Assembly (NCBI GenBank): GCA_035946575.1
Contig: DASYZG010000125.1
Coordinates: forward strand, 1-64,000
Reading direction: 5' to 3'
Source: Gp13-AA77 sp035946575
GTDB lineage: Bacteria > Acidobacteriota > Terriglobia > UBA7540
Length of the DNA: 64,000 nt
In this document: piece by piece, positions 34,943-44,179 of the stretch
Position numbering within the stretch: position 1 is the stretch's first letter
How the letters are laid out: each line of letters starts with the position of its first letter
Program-made: the position numbers and the translations under genes
The notes under the pieces: model-generated
Seen by the model: the letters and a program-made list of their open reading frames with translations, nothing else
Databases searched by the model: none
What the model was told of the DNA's origin: nothing

Positions 34943-35848
34943 ATGCCCGTTCTGGTCGTGGGTTCGGTAGCGTTTGACTCACTGAAGACCCCTTATGGAG
35001 AAGCCAGCGAGATTCTGGGTGGCGCGGCCACTTACTTCTCAATTACCGCCAGCTACTTCGCGCCCGTAAACATCGTGGCCGTCGTCGGCGACGATTTCGG
35101 AGCGGAGCAGTTGAAGGTGTTTGAAGGGCGTCCCATCGACACCACGGGGATCGAGCGCGCCGCCGGCCGCACGTTTCGCTGGAGCGGCGAATACACCGGC
35201 GACATGAACGAGGCCAGGACGCTTGATACCCAGCTCAATGTCTTCGAGCGCTTTCAGCCGAAGCTTCCGGCGGCATACCTGAGGAGCGACTTTGTCTTCC
35301 TGGCGAATATTCAGCCGACCTTACAGCTCGCGGTGCGCGAGCAGTTGCCCAAGGCGCGATTGGTCGGCCTCGACACCATGAACTTCTGGATCAACGGCAC
35401 GCCGGAGGAACTGCGCCGCACGCTGGGGCACGTCGACGTGCTGATCATCAACGACAAGGAAGCTCGCATGATTGCCGGCGTCGACAACCTGCGCCGGGCT
35501 GCGGCCGCGATCCGGAAACTCGGGCCGCGCACCGTGGTCGTGAAGCGGGGCGAGTACGGCGCCTGCCTGTTCCAGGACGATTCGATCTTTTTCGCGCCCG
35601 GCTATCCGCTCGAAGAAGTCCATGATCCTACGGGCGCGGGCGACACTTTCGCCGGAGGTTTCATGGGATACCTGGCCGGCGCCGGTGAGGTCAACGATCG
35701 AAGCTTGCGGCGCGCCCTGATCTACGGATCGGTCATGGCCAGCTATGCCGTGGAGGAATTCGGAGTCTCGAGGCTGCTGCGACTGACCCGCAGCGAAATC
35801 GACGCGCGCTTCAGCGAGTTCAAAAGCATGACGCAGTTCGAGGTTTGA
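34943..35848 (+). CDS. PfkB-family sugar or nucleoside kinase
   Basis: A 301-residue ribokinase-fold protein. The N-terminus VVGSVAFDSLKTPYGEASEILGGAATY matches the first PfkB pattern, and DPTGAGDTFAGGFMGYLAG near residue 232 holds the anion hole and catalytic Asp. INDKEARMI is the usual nucleotide-domain mark. Such kinases phosphorylate ribose, fructose, adenosine and similar substrates; none can be singled out here. Its position after mtnP is suggestive of a role in purine or pentose recovery but the link is weak because a 190-bp repeat-containing gap separates them. The N-terminus fits the ATG at 34943. Confidence 0.88.
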   Translation: MPVLVVGSVAFDSLKTPYGEASEILGGAATYFSITASYFAPVNIVAVVGDDFGAEQLKVFEGRPIDTTGIERAAGRTFRWSGEYTGDMNEARTLDTQLNVFERFQPKLPAAYLRSDFVFLANIQPTLQLAVREQLPKARLVGLDTMNFWINGTPEELRRTLGHVDVLIINDKEARMIAGVDNLRRAAAAIRKLGPRTVVVKRGEYGACLFQDDSIFFAPGYPLEEVHDPTGAGDTFAGGFMGYLAGAGEVNDRSLRRALIYGSVMASYAVEEFGVSRLLRLTRSEIDARFSEFKSMTQFEV

Positions 35849-35849
35849 A

Positions 35850-37466
35850 GTGCCCGGGTCCACACCTCCTCGGGACTCCGCGGCGGAAGTCGCCCGCCCC
35901 ATCCCCGCGCCGGGTGCCGCCTTGCCCGCTGCCCTGGCGATTCTGGCCGCGGCCGCTACTAGCCTACATTACTTCTACACGCGCGGCCTCATCAATCTTT
36001 ACGGAGACGCCATCGCCCATATGGAAGGCGCGCGGCGGCTCTCGGATTCCCTCACCCCCGGCTGGGCGGAGTTGGGCAGCTCCTGGCTGCCGCTCTATCA
36101 CCTGTTGGTTGCCCCTCTGGCGGTGAACGATCACCTGTGGCGCACGGGACTCGGCGGCGGCCTGGTCTCGGCCGCGGCCTTCGCCGTGGCGGCCTGGTTC
36201 GTGTTCCGGCTGGGCGCGGAGATGAACCGCAACCTGGCGGCGGGCTGGGTGGCGCTCGCGGGTTTTCTGCTCTGTGCCAACATGCTCGCCGTGGCCTCAA
36301 CGCCGCTCACCGAACCGTTGAACATCATGTGGGCGGTGCTGGTTGTCTGGTGCCTCTTCCGCTATCAGCGGAGCGGCAGCCTGGCCACGCTCGCCGCCGC
36401 CGGGATCGCCGCGTTCCTGGGCACGTTGACGCGATATGACGGCTGGTTTCTGATTCCCTTTGCGACCCTCTTCGTACTCCTGGCGCGTGAGCGCCGGCTC
36501 CGGCAGCGGATCCGCGATGCCGTGGTCTTCGGCGCCCTGGCAGCGGCCGGTCCGGTGCTATGGGTGCTGCATGACTGGCATCGCTACGGCAATCCGCTCG
36601 AGTTCTACAACGGGCCTTATTCCGCCCGGGCGATTTACGCTCATCAACTCCTCACCACCGGTTTCCACTATCCCACCGAAGGGAGCCTTGTGCTCTCGGC
36701 TCGGTACTATATCGAAGACGTGAAGCTGGTCACCGGCGCCGTGTCCCTGGAAATTGCCGTGCTCGGCTTCGCGATCTGGGCGATCGACGCACGCGAGCGC
36801 CCGCGGCGTGCCGCAGCCTTGCTCTTTCTCGTGCCGCTCATCTTTTATGTCCAGTCGATGGCGAGCGCCGCCGTACCCATCTACGTTCCCACGCTGTTCC
36901 CGCACACGTACTACAATCTGCGTTATGGACTGGAGATGCTGCCGGCGGTGGCGCTGTTTCCGAGCTTCCTGATCAGCGCGCGACTGGCGCACGCCAGGCG
37001 AAGGCTCGCGACTGCGGCCGTGATCGCGATTTTGGCGATCCAGTTCGGAGCCAGTGTCCGGCGAGGCGCCGCCAGCATCGGCAATGTTCAGGAAAGCCTG
37101 CAGAACACACCCTGCCGCGTGCGTTCTGAACAGTCGCTGATGGACTTGTTGAGGACCGACTACCAGGGCGGCATTATCCTGACGGCGAATGGCAAGCATC
37201 CGTGTGTGATGCCGTCACTCGATATCCCGTATCGCCAGACGCTGACCGAATTGAATCGGCGTTATTGGGACATGCTGCTGCTCGGGCGCGCAGGTTGGCC
37301 CGCCGGATCGCCTCCGGCAAGGATTACCTGGATTCTCCGCGGAGAAGACGACGCCGTGGATCGGCTCATGAATCAGTATCCGAACCTGTTCACCGGCTTC
37401 ACCCTTGTGGCGGATTACCAGTTTCCGAAGGAGGACCGCCTGCGCGTCTATCGCAACAAGAAGTAG
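35850..37466 (+). CDS. multi-pass membrane protein, glycosyltransferase 39/PMT-like
   Basis: A 538-residue protein with about ten hydrophobic helices. The N-terminal loop NLYGDAIAHMEGARRLSDSL carries the Asp that in the GT-C fold (PMT/ArnT family) sits in the first outer loop, followed by GSSWLPLYHLL. The C-terminal ~130 residues form a soluble domain. GT-C enzymes use lipid-linked sugars on the outside of the membrane; the acceptor is unknown. The GTG start at 35850 lies 1 bp after the PfkB stop, so the two genes are coupled. GT assignment rests on topology and the loop motif only. Confidence 0.72.
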   Translation: MPGSTPPRDSAAEVARPIPAPGAALPAALAILAAAATSLHYFYTRGLINLYGDAIAHMEGARRLSDSLTPGWAELGSSWLPLYHLLVAPLAVNDHLWRTGLGGGLVSAAAFAVAAWFVFRLGAEMNRNLAAGWVALAGFLLCANMLAVASTPLTEPLNIMWAVLVVWCLFRYQRSGSLATLAAAGIAAFLGTLTRYDGWFLIPFATLFVLLARERRLRQRIRDAVVFGALAAAGPVLWVLHDWHRYGNPLEFYNGPYSARAIYAHQLLTTGFHYPTEGSLVLSARYYIEDVKLVTGAVSLEIAVLGFAIWAIDARERPRRAAALLFLVPLIFYVQSMASAAVPIYVPTLFPHTYYNLRYGLEMLPAVALFPSFLISARLAHARRRLATAAVIAILAIQFGASVRRGAASIGNVQESLQNTPCRVRSEQSLMDLLRTDYQGGIILTANGKHPCVMPSLDIPYRQTLTELNRRYWDMLLLGRAGWPAGSPPARITWILRGEDDAVDRLMNQYPNLFTGFTLVADYQFPKEDRLRVYRNKK

Positions 37467-37522
37467 GGCCGGAGCCCGTCGCGGCCGGGCCAGCCTAAGG
37501 GTCAGCAACTACAAGAACCGTC

Positions 37523-38455
37523 ATGAGAATCACGTTCGCCAAATATCACGCTGCCGGAAACGACTTCATCATCGTGCGGGCGGAGGACCTCGGGATCCGG
37601 CGCGGCATCGGTCAGGCGCAGGAGCGGAGCCTTGTGCGCTTCGCTCGCAGGATCCTGGCGCGGCACACCGGCGTCGGCGCCGACGGATTGTTTCTGGCGT
37701 CGCCACCTCGTGAGCCCGCGCATCACCTCGCGGTGCGCATTTTCAATGCGGACGGCAGTGAAGCGGAGATGTCCGGCAACGGCATTCGATGCGCCGCGGC
37801 CTGGCTGTTGGACAACAAGGAGGGCGGCGCGCCCCCTCGCTCCGGCACGAATCGGAAGAAGCAGCTTGCCACGCTCGCCATCGAAACCGCCGCAGGCCTG
37901 AAGAGGATCGAGCGCGTCAGTGGCAGGCGAGGAAGCTGGGAGTTCCGCGTGAACATGGGCCAGCCGATCCTCGATCCGCGCCGGATTCCCTTCGCCGCCA
38001 AGGACGCCAAAGCTCCCCTGACCGGTTACGCGCTGCCGCTTTCGCGAGGGACGCCGCAGGTTACCGTGACATCGATGGGAAATCCGCATTGCTCGCTATT
38101 CGTCAAGAACTTCTCGGATCTTGACTGGCGCGCGCTCGGCCGCGAGATCGAACGCCACCCGCTCTTCCCGAATCGCACCAACGTTGAATTCGTGCGGGTG
38201 CTCTCTCCCGGCCGGATCGAAGTTCGATTCTGGGAACGTGGCGTCGGCGAGACCGCGTCTTCCGGTACCGGGAGTTCAGCGGCCGCGGTCGCGGCGGTGC
38301 TGAACGGCCTGACTCGGCGCAAGGTACGGGTGAGAACGCAGGGCCACGAACTTGGAGTCGATTGGGCCCGCTCCGGCGAGGTGTATTTGACCGGTCCCGC
38401 GCGGCTGGTGTCCAGCGGATCTTACGAATACGACGATGGTGACGCCCCGCTGTAG
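37523..38455 (+). CDS. dapF: diaminopimelate epimerase with Ser at the second catalytic site
   Basis: A 310-residue protein with clear DapF marks: YHAAGNDFIIV, NADGSEAEMSGNGIRCAAAW (catalytic Cys90), SMGNPHCSLFV and NVEFVRVLS. The second catalytic motif, normally GET.ACGTG, reads GETASSGTGSS with Ser247 in the place of the Cys that protonates the other face. DapF needs both thiols for stereochemical inversion, so this is a real deviation in an otherwise intact gene. Length is somewhat above the usual ~275 because of basic inserts near residues 105-115 and 130. It should act in lysine and peptidoglycan synthesis unless it has changed function. Confidence 0.82.
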   Translation: MRITFAKYHAAGNDFIIVRAEDLGIRRGIGQAQERSLVRFARRILARHTGVGADGLFLASPPREPAHHLAVRIFNADGSEAEMSGNGIRCAAAWLLDNKEGGAPPRSGTNRKKQLATLAIETAAGLKRIERVSGRRGSWEFRVNMGQPILDPRRIPFAAKDAKAPLTGYALPLSRGTPQVTVTSMGNPHCSLFVKNFSDLDWRALGREIERHPLFPNRTNVEFVRVLSPGRIEVRFWERGVGETASSGTGSSAAAVAAVLNGLTRRKVRVRTQGHELGVDWARSGEVYLTGPARLVSSGSYEYDDGDAPL

Positions 38456-38486
38456 CGGCGGTCTATGACCGCCGCTGCAGCAGACC
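38450..38486. repeat. TAGCGGCGGTC-type hairpin repeat
   Basis: CTGTAGCGGCGGTCTATGACCGCCG forms a 9-bp hairpin between the dapF stop and the next gene's end. The same family occurs at 52899-52975, 55178-55253 and 56168-56195. It may act as a transcription end between the convergent genes here, but no T tract follows. Confidence 0.6.
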
Positions 38487-38487
38487 A

Positions 38488-39285
38488 CTAATCGCGGGAT
38501 TCGGGTGCCGTGAGCGCCGAGATGCGCTGCAGTTCCAGCACCACGGCGTCTGCTCCCTGTTCCTGGAGCAAGCCGAGGAGGCGCGCGTTGAGTTCCTGGG
38601 TGGCGGCGTCCTCAGTGCCGGCGGCGCTACCCTGCTGGACGGCGTGAGCGAGCGCTTCGTTGCCGCCGCTGCCGAAGACGTGGAGCAACTGGGCCGCAGA
38701 GGCGAGTTGGGCGCGACGGCCCTTGTCGATTTCCTGACCGACTCTGGCCGCGTCCGATCCCAGGCGCGAGCCATCTTCGAGTTCGACATAGGCCACGCTG
38801 CCCACAAGCTGGCTCATGGACTCGGCAGGCGTGTGCTGCACGACCGTGACCTGCGGCGTATGCGAGTCGCTGAGCCGGAAGTCCCGCGTGGTGGCCACGT
38901 TCGTCACCTGGAAGTGCTCCGAGGCGCCCGCGGCGAGCTGGCCGGTGAGCCAACGGTCGTCGCGGTTCACGACCACGCTGCCGCCCTGGCTGCCCGACGG
39001 GTCACTGAACTGCCCCTGCCAGCGGATCTCCACAGCGACCAGTCCCTGACCGGAGGTGTTCTGGACATCGTAGTGAAACGCCGTCATGCCTTGTCCGGCG
39101 CGGTCAAAGGCGAAGTTGACGATCCTGACCGGGACGTCGGACGGGATATCGATCTGAACGCCGGCCGGCGCTTTGGCCGAAACCTGCCGGGCATGGGCCG
39201 GCCGCGCCGTGAGTATCGTGCCGAGAATGAGAGCCACCGCGCAGCCTGCGGCTGCAAACACTTTGGAGCTTGAATGACTGAGCAT
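38488..39285 (-). CDS. secreted protein of unknown function
   Basis: A 265-residue protein starting at the ATG at 39285, with AAAGGAAC ahead of it. A signal peptide (residues 1-~33, ending in AHA) is followed by a beta-rich domain: VPVRIVNFAFDRAGQGMTAFHYDVQNTSGQGLVAVEIRW resembles immunoglobulin-like folds. From about residue 165 to the end a helical region (SDAARVGQEIDKGRRAQLASAAQLLHV) appears. I do not recognise the family. The gene stands between dapF and a peptidase gene and is convergent to dapF, with a hairpin repeat between the stops. Confidence 0.65.
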   Translation of the reverse strand: MLSHSSSKVFAAAGCAVALILGTILTARPAHARQVSAKAPAGVQIDIPSDVPVRIVNFAFDRAGQGMTAFHYDVQNTSGQGLVAVEIRWQGQFSDPSGSQGGSVVVNRDDRWLTGQLAAGASEHFQVTNVATTRDFRLSDSHTPQVTVVQHTPAESMSQLVGSVAYVELEDGSRLGSDAARVGQEIDKGRRAQLASAAQLLHVFGSGGNEALAHAVQQGSAAGTEDAATQELNARLLGLLQEQGADAVVLELQRISALTAPESRD

Positions 39286-39555
39286 CAATGAATTGTTCCT
39301 TTCAGCTTTTCACCTTCTTATTTGAATACCATGCCCGGCGGCGGTTTTGCAATCGTCGAAGCGGCGCCCCGGCCGTCGAGGTGTCTGGATTGCGACGCCT
39401 GGGAGCGCGGGCATCCTGCCCGCTTCGCTTACTCACTGGCGTTTCGGCTCGTGCGGCCCGGATGGTTGCGCTCCCAGAGGTCGCAACCCGGGGGGACGCC
39501 GCATGCCCGTGATATAGTACGCGTCTTGCTCGATACGTTCCGGCGAGGAGAGTTC

Positions 39556-41352
39556 GTGACCAACGTCTTGCGAGCGTCCCTGGTGGCGCTTTTCTTCTGG
39601 CTTACGACGGCCGCTTCCGCCCTTCCGGCCGGCGCGCCGATTCGATATCAACTCGACCTGCGCCAGCCCGCCACGCACCTGGTGCATGTCCGCATGACGA
39701 TTCCCGGCGCGGCGCCCGCGCTCGCCATCCAGTTTCCCGCCTGGAACGCCCTCTACCAGATTCGCGACTTCGTGCGCAACGTCCAGGATCTCCAGGCTAC
39801 GTGCGACGGCGCTCCCTTGGACCTGATTCCGGTGGACGTTGACACCTGGAAGAACGCGGATCGTCCGTGCGGGGAACTGGTGGCGAGCTACGACCTGTAC
39901 GCCAACGAGGAGAGTGTCTTCTCCGCGATCCTCGACCAAAGCCACGCCTTCCTGAACCTTGCTCAAGTGCTCTTCTATCTGCCTTCGGAGCGCAGCCGCA
40001 GCGTGACGGTCGAGTTCCTGCTGCCGGACGGATGGAAACTGGCGACGCCCCTCGAGGAAAGCTCGCCCGGCGAGTACACGGCGGCGAATTACGACCGGAT
40101 GGTTGATAGCCCGGTCCAGGCCGGCACCTTCGACGATTACTCCTACCGTCAGAAGGGCGCCGAATATCGCGTGGTGGTCTATACCGAAGGCGCCCGGTAT
40201 TCTTCAAAAAAGCTGCTCGAATCGTGCCAGAAGATCACGGCCACGGAAACCGGCATCATGCAGGATGTACCCTTCCACCGCTACACTTTCTTCTTTCATT
40301 TTTTGCCTTTCGGCGGCGGCGGCATGGAGCACGCCTACGGAACCGCCATCGGGTTCCCGGCCGGGCGCCTGGATTCCGGGTGGCTGCAATTCGAGTCCAC
40401 GGTCGCCCACGAGTTCTTTCATCTCTGGGACGTGAAGCGGATCCGGCCCCAGGGCCTGGAGCCTGTCGATTACATCCATGGCAATGACACCCGCGACCTG
40501 TGGTTTTCGGAGGGGGTCACGAGCACCTACGAGGAACTGGCGCTGGTCCGCTCCGGGCTCGCCAGCCGCCAGGAGTTCTACGATCGCGTGGCGGAGCAGA
40601 TCGCGGCCCTTGAGAAGCGCCCGGCGCGCCACTTCGAGAGCGCGGAGCTTTCCGGCATGGACGCCTGGCTCGAGGGCTATCGCGACTACTTCCGTCCCGA
40701 GCGCAGCATCTCCTACTACAACAAAGGCGAATTGCTCGGATTTCTGCTCGACCTCGGCATGCGCGAGGCTAGCCACGACCGCGCCAGCCTGGACGATTTC
40801 ATGCGCGCCTTGAACCACGATTTTGCCGGGCCCGGCCGGTTCTTTGAGGACAGTGACCTGATTGCCCTGGCCGGACGGCTCACGGGCGGCGCCTTCGATG
40901 CCCAGACGTTCTTTCGCGATTACGTCACCGGCACTCGCGGTCTCGATTACCAGCGCTACCTCGGCTACGCAGGTCTGGACGTTGAGATGCAGACAGCCTC
41001 GGTGCCCGATTGGGGATTTCGGGCCCCGACGGGCTTCACCGCAGCACGGGATATCCAGGTGGAATCGGTTGATCCGGAAAGCTCCGCCGCCGAAGCCGGT
41101 CTCCGCGTGGGCGACGTGATTACCTCAGTCAATGGCCAGCCGCTCAGCGTTCCGCCGGATCGGCTGACGGGCCTAAAGGCGGGCCAGCAGGTGGAACTAG
41201 CGATCATGAGGCGCTCGCGTCGGCTCAGCATCAAGTTCCAACTGGGGGCGTCCACGGAGACAGATTATCGCATCGAGGAGAATTCTCAGGCCACGCCTGA
41301 CCAGGTCGCCCTGCGCGAGAGTTGGTTGGGCTCGGGCCAGAGGCAGCAGTGA
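39556..41352 (+). CDS. M61 family metallopeptidase with PDZ domain
   Basis: A 598-residue exported peptidase. The GTG at 39556 is chosen because AGGAGAG precedes it and a signal peptide follows (FFWLTTAASALPA). The N-terminal domain is the M61 beta domain; the zinc motif HEFFH with the downstream Glu in SEGVTSTYEELALVRSG follows near residue 286. A PDZ domain occupies residues ~495-560 (VDPESSAAEAGLRVGDVITSVNGQPL). M61 glycyl aminopeptidases are outer-membrane or periplasmic. An upstream in-frame stretch (39322-39555) overlaps a dispersed repeat and is not part of the gene. Confidence 0.88.
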   Translation: MTNVLRASLVALFFWLTTAASALPAGAPIRYQLDLRQPATHLVHVRMTIPGAAPALAIQFPAWNALYQIRDFVRNVQDLQATCDGAPLDLIPVDVDTWKNADRPCGELVASYDLYANEESVFSAILDQSHAFLNLAQVLFYLPSERSRSVTVEFLLPDGWKLATPLEESSPGEYTAANYDRMVDSPVQAGTFDDYSYRQKGAEYRVVVYTEGARYSSKKLLESCQKITATETGIMQDVPFHRYTFFFHFLPFGGGGMEHAYGTAIGFPAGRLDSGWLQFESTVAHEFFHLWDVKRIRPQGLEPVDYIHGNDTRDLWFSEGVTSTYEELALVRSGLASRQEFYDRVAEQIAALEKRPARHFESAELSGMDAWLEGYRDYFRPERSISYYNKGELLGFLLDLGMREASHDRASLDDFMRALNHDFAGPGRFFEDSDLIALAGRLTGGAFDAQTFFRDYVTGTRGLDYQRYLGYAGLDVEMQTASVPDWGFRAPTGFTAARDIQVESVDPESSAAEAGLRVGDVITSVNGQPLSVPPDRLTGLKAGQQVELAIMRRSRRLSIKFQLGASTETDYRIEENSQATPDQVALRESWLGSGQRQQ

Positions 41353-41439
41353 GGATTCTTGACTGTCGACTGTCAACTGTTGACTCTTGACTGTCAACGG
41401 TCGACTGTCAACCTTTCCGTCTGCCCGCGAGTTTCCGTT

Positions 41440-42198
41440 ATGTTGCGAGCAATCCTCCTCTCCCTGCTCTGTCTGCTCTTTATCCTCATTCTCGGGACGC
41501 CCCTGCTCCTTTTCGCCCTGATCACCGGCAATACCGATCCGCTCTACAACGTAGGCGTGTCCTGCGCCCGGCTCGCCATGCGCCTCGGCGGAATCCGGCT
41601 CGAGGTGCGCGGGCGGGAGAGAATGCCGCCGCGCCAGGCCGTTGTCTTCATGGCCAACCACGAGAGCAACATCGATCCGCCCGCGATTTTCGCCTGCCTG
41701 CCTCCCGTGCTGGTCCTGGCCAAGAAGGAGTCGTTTCGGATTCCTGTCCTCGGACCTGCCATGCGGCTGCGCGGCTTTATTCCCGTCGATCGCCGCGACC
41801 GTGAGCGCGCCATCGAGGCCGTGGAGCAGGCCTGCAAGGCGCTGAGAGCAGGGCAATCTTTCGTGGTGTTTCCCGAAGGCACGCGCAGCCCGGACGGGCG
41901 TCTGCAGCCGCTGAAGAAGGGCGGGTTCATCATGGCGCTCAAGGCCGGCGCGCCCATCGTTCCGGTATCGCTCTCCGGCGGCCGGCGCATCATGCGCAAG
42001 AAAGATCCCGCGATTCACCCCGGCGCCATCCGCATTACCTTTCATGAGCCGATCCGCACGGCGGGCCGCAGTATCGACGATCGCGACCAGTTGATCGAAG
42101 AGGTCCGCCAGGCTCTGCTCAGCGGTCTCACGGATGACGAATGGCCACTGGAGGACTTGGCGAAGCGCCAGGATCTGAAGATCAGGGATTCGTTGTAA
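41440..42198 (+). CDS. plsC: 1-acyl-sn-glycerol-3-phosphate acyltransferase
   Basis: A 252-residue acyltransferase. The ATG at 41440 precedes a hydrophobic N-terminal helix (LLSLLCLLFILILGTPLLLF). NHESNIDPPAIF is the NHx4D active-site motif, and FPEGTRSPDGRLQPLKKGG the glycerol-phosphate site. It acylates lysophosphatidic acid in the membrane. The upstream ~90 bp consists of a TTGACTGTCAAC-type tandem repeat and is unlikely to be coding, so the longer frame starting at 41359 is rejected. Expression might share the promoter of the M61 peptidase. Confidence 0.9.
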   Translation: MLRAILLSLLCLLFILILGTPLLLFALITGNTDPLYNVGVSCARLAMRLGGIRLEVRGRERMPPRQAVVFMANHESNIDPPAIFACLPPVLVLAKKESFRIPVLGPAMRLRGFIPVDRRDRERAIEAVEQACKALRAGQSFVVFPEGTRSPDGRLQPLKKGGFIMALKAGAPIVPVSLSGGRRIMRKKDPAIHPGAIRITFHEPIRTAGRSIDDRDQLIEEVRQALLSGLTDDEWPLEDLAKRQDLKIRDSL

Positions 42199-42242
42199 CG
42201 GCGACGGTCATAGGCGGCGGGGAGAAGGCAGTCTCCTGTTTC

Positions 42243-42345
42243 GAGGTCGGGCTCTCTGTGCTCTTTGTGAGTTCTCTGTGGCCTCTGTGTTGAAGGTTCC
42301 AACGCGGAGAGCACGGAGGAGTACAAAGGACACCGGGAGCGCCGC
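42243..42345. repeat. dispersed CTCTGTG-type palindromic repeat, copy 3
   Basis: GGGCTCTCTGTGCTCTTTGTG and GAGAGCACGGAGGAGTACAAAGG arms flank TTGAAGGTTCCAACGC. The centre TTGAAGGTTC(C/T)AAC is shared with copy 1 at 9638. Confidence 0.75.
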
Positions 42346-42368
42346 GTTGAGATCAGGGCATCACGTGA

Positions 42369-43361
42369 TCAGGCTGCGGAAACAAGTTCGGTGAACTTGG
42401 CGAGATCGATGTTGCCGCCGCTCACCACCGCCACCACCTTGCCCCTTCCGCACTTGCCGCTGAGCGCCGCGGCTACCGCGCAGGCCGCGGCGCCCTCGGC
42501 GATCACGTGATTGCGCTCGGCCACCAGCTTCATGGCGCGGCGCGTCTCTTCGAGCGTGCTCACGATCGCGCCCGCAAGTACGTGATGCGCAAGCGCCCAC
42601 ATCCTGGGAAAGACGCTCTTTCCGCCGCATCCATCCACCCAACTCGCCGTCCAGCCGGGAAAATCCTGCGCCGAGCCGGCAGCGAACGATCGCGCCAGCG
42701 GCGCTGCCGTCTCGGGCTCGGCGCCGTACACCTTGACGCCCGGCCGGCGTGCCGCCAGAGCACAGGCGATGCCGCAGGACAGGCCGCCGCCGCCGAAGCC
42801 GGCCACCACGGCGTCGACATCGGGCAGGTCTTCGAGGATTTCGAGACCGGCCGAACCGTTGCCGGCGATAAACGAGTCGTCTTCAAAAGGGTGAACGAAC
42901 GATCCCGTCATGGCGGGATGCTTGCGCTCGCCGAGGGATTTCCAACACTCATCGAAAGGGGCTTTGACGATTTCGGCGCCCAGGCGCCGGATGGCCTCGA
43001 CCTTGGCAGCGGGTGCCGTCTCGATCACGAGCACCTTGCAGGGCACTCCCGCCTTGCGCGCCGCCAGCGCCACGCCTTGCGCGGCATTGCCGGCGCTGAT
43101 CGTCCAGACGCCCCCGGCGCGCTCGTCCGGTGGCAACAGTCGCACGGTGTTATAAGCCCCGCGAACCTTGAACGAGCCGATCGGCTGCAGGTTTTCGAGC
43201 TTGAGGTAGATCTGGCAGGGTGCCTCGGCGTAATTGAGCGGCACCAGCGGCGTGCGACAGGCAGCCTCGTAAACGTACCGGCGCGCGTCCTCGATCATCT
43301 CAATCGGGATCGTGCGGCGCGGTGCCTGGGTGGTGGATTGTGGCGTTGCGGTTTGAGACAT
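42369..43361 (-). CDS. threonine/serine dehydratase (PLP)
   Basis: A 330-residue fold-type II PLP enzyme. The Lys is in NLQPIGSFKVRGAYNT (SFK motif), followed by SAGNAAQGVALAARKAGV and a glycine loop VVAGFGGGGLSCGIA that binds phosphate. It has no C-terminal ACT domain, so it looks like the catabolic/short form of threonine ammonia-lyase and is probably not isoleucine-regulated. It could equally act as a serine dehydratase. It is convergent with plsC, with a dispersed repeat between them. The 5' side holds a hairpin GCGAAGG/CCTTCGC at 43495-43513. Confidence 0.9.
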   Translation of the reverse strand: MSQTATPQSTTQAPRRTIPIEMIEDARRYVYEAACRTPLVPLNYAEAPCQIYLKLENLQPIGSFKVRGAYNTVRLLPPDERAGGVWTISAGNAAQGVALAARKAGVPCKVLVIETAPAAKVEAIRRLGAEIVKAPFDECWKSLGERKHPAMTGSFVHPFEDDSFIAGNGSAGLEILEDLPDVDAVVAGFGGGGLSCGIACALAARRPGVKVYGAEPETAAPLARSFAAGSAQDFPGWTASWVDGCGGKSVFPRMWALAHHVLAGAIVSTLEETRRAMKLVAERNHVIAEGAAACAVAAALSGKCGRGKVVAVVSGGNIDLAKFTELVSAA

Positions 43362-43846
43362 CTGTGACCTCGTTGAGAGTCTCTACTTCGCGCATCATTG
43401 TATCGCGTAACGCGGACCGGGAGCGGCTCCGCCGCTGCGCTCTTCACAGCTTCTCTGCCTTTCCGGGCAGTCTGCACTGGAGATAATGGATAGAGCGAAG
43501 GCTACACCTTCGCCGATAGAGACAAGCTCGCTCCGAAATGTCTATACATCTGTATAGATGGCTGCCAGCCTCGCTCCGTGAGGGTCAGCGGGTTCGATGG
43601 ACCATGGCAACCGCGCCAAATGCCAGAAGCATGGGTCCCCATCGCGGAGATCGAAGCGACGCTGACCGGTCACGCGCGGGTTGCGCCTGACCTGAAACAC
43701 TCGGGTAAGGAGGACCGACTCATAATCGGGCGCCTTTGGGTTTTCCACCGCCCAAAGACAAGCGATCCGAGAGTATATTCGACGCAACTCCCGACGATGC
43801 CAGGCCGATGTAGTGCATAGCCATGCGATGGATTTGTGCGCTCCGG
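43362..43846. other. gene-poor stretch between the dehydratase and brnTA
   Basis: No reading frame here is supported. Features present are a hairpin GCGAAGG-CTACA-CCTTCGC at 43495-43513 and a perfect inverted repeat at 43541-43558. The remainder may contain decayed coding sequence, but nothing was recognised. Confidence 0.5.
43541..43558. promoter_or_regulatory. perfect 8-bp-arm inverted repeat, operator-like
   Basis: TCTATACA-TC-TGTATAGA is fully symmetric and AT-rich, unlike its GC-rich surroundings, as expected for a repressor-binding site of a toxin-antitoxin or phage-type regulator. No intact gene with a start close by was found, so its target is unknown. Confidence 0.4.
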
Positions 43847-44179
43847 TTAACGTGCTCTGGCGTGACTGCGCATCTCCCGACGGAGCACTTGGTTGATGTA
43901 CGTCTGGTACTTCCCGCCCTGGGACCGGAACCAAGCAAGAACGTCGGCATCCACACGAAGACTGATCTGCTGTTTCACGGGCCGGTAGAACCTTCCAACA
44001 TGAACTTCGCTCGGGAGACGGTCCACGGCTGACGCGTCGGAGTAATCGATGGCGGAATCCGGCATGCGGGCTAGCGCCTCGATCTCCGCCCGCTCCCGCT
44101 TACTGAGCGAACGGGTAAAGAGACTGCTCGCGCGAGTCCGCCTTTCGCGCCGAGATGATGCGGATTTTTTCTTCGCCAC
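43847..44179 (-). CDS. brnA: BrnA family antitoxin
   Basis: A 110-residue antitoxin. The GTG at 44179 is chosen because GAGGAAGAAG precedes it; the longer frame upstream runs into the toxin gene. FYRPVKQQISLRVDADVLAWFRSQGGKYQTYINQVLRREM is the BrnA ribbon-helix-helix-like signature, in which the C-terminal part binds DNA and toxin. The protein neutralises the RNase BrnT and represses the operon. It overlaps the toxin's 3' end by 80 bp, more than usual. Seen to be intact, while the toxin is not. Confidence 0.88.
   Translation of the reverse strand: MAKKKSASSRRERRTRASSLFTRSLSKRERAEIEALARMPDSAIDYSDASAVDRLPSEVHVGRFYRPVKQQISLRVDADVLAWFRSQGGKYQTYINQVLRREMRSHARAR

Noticed and set aside
39322..39555. 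N-terminal extension of the M61 peptidase
   Set aside because: Overlaps a dispersed hairpin repeat, and the GTG at 39556 has both a ribosome site and a signal peptide directly after it.
43578..43820. 80-codon plus-strand frame between the dehydratase and brnTA
   Set aside because: No recognisable family or ribosome site, and codon use is not convincing.
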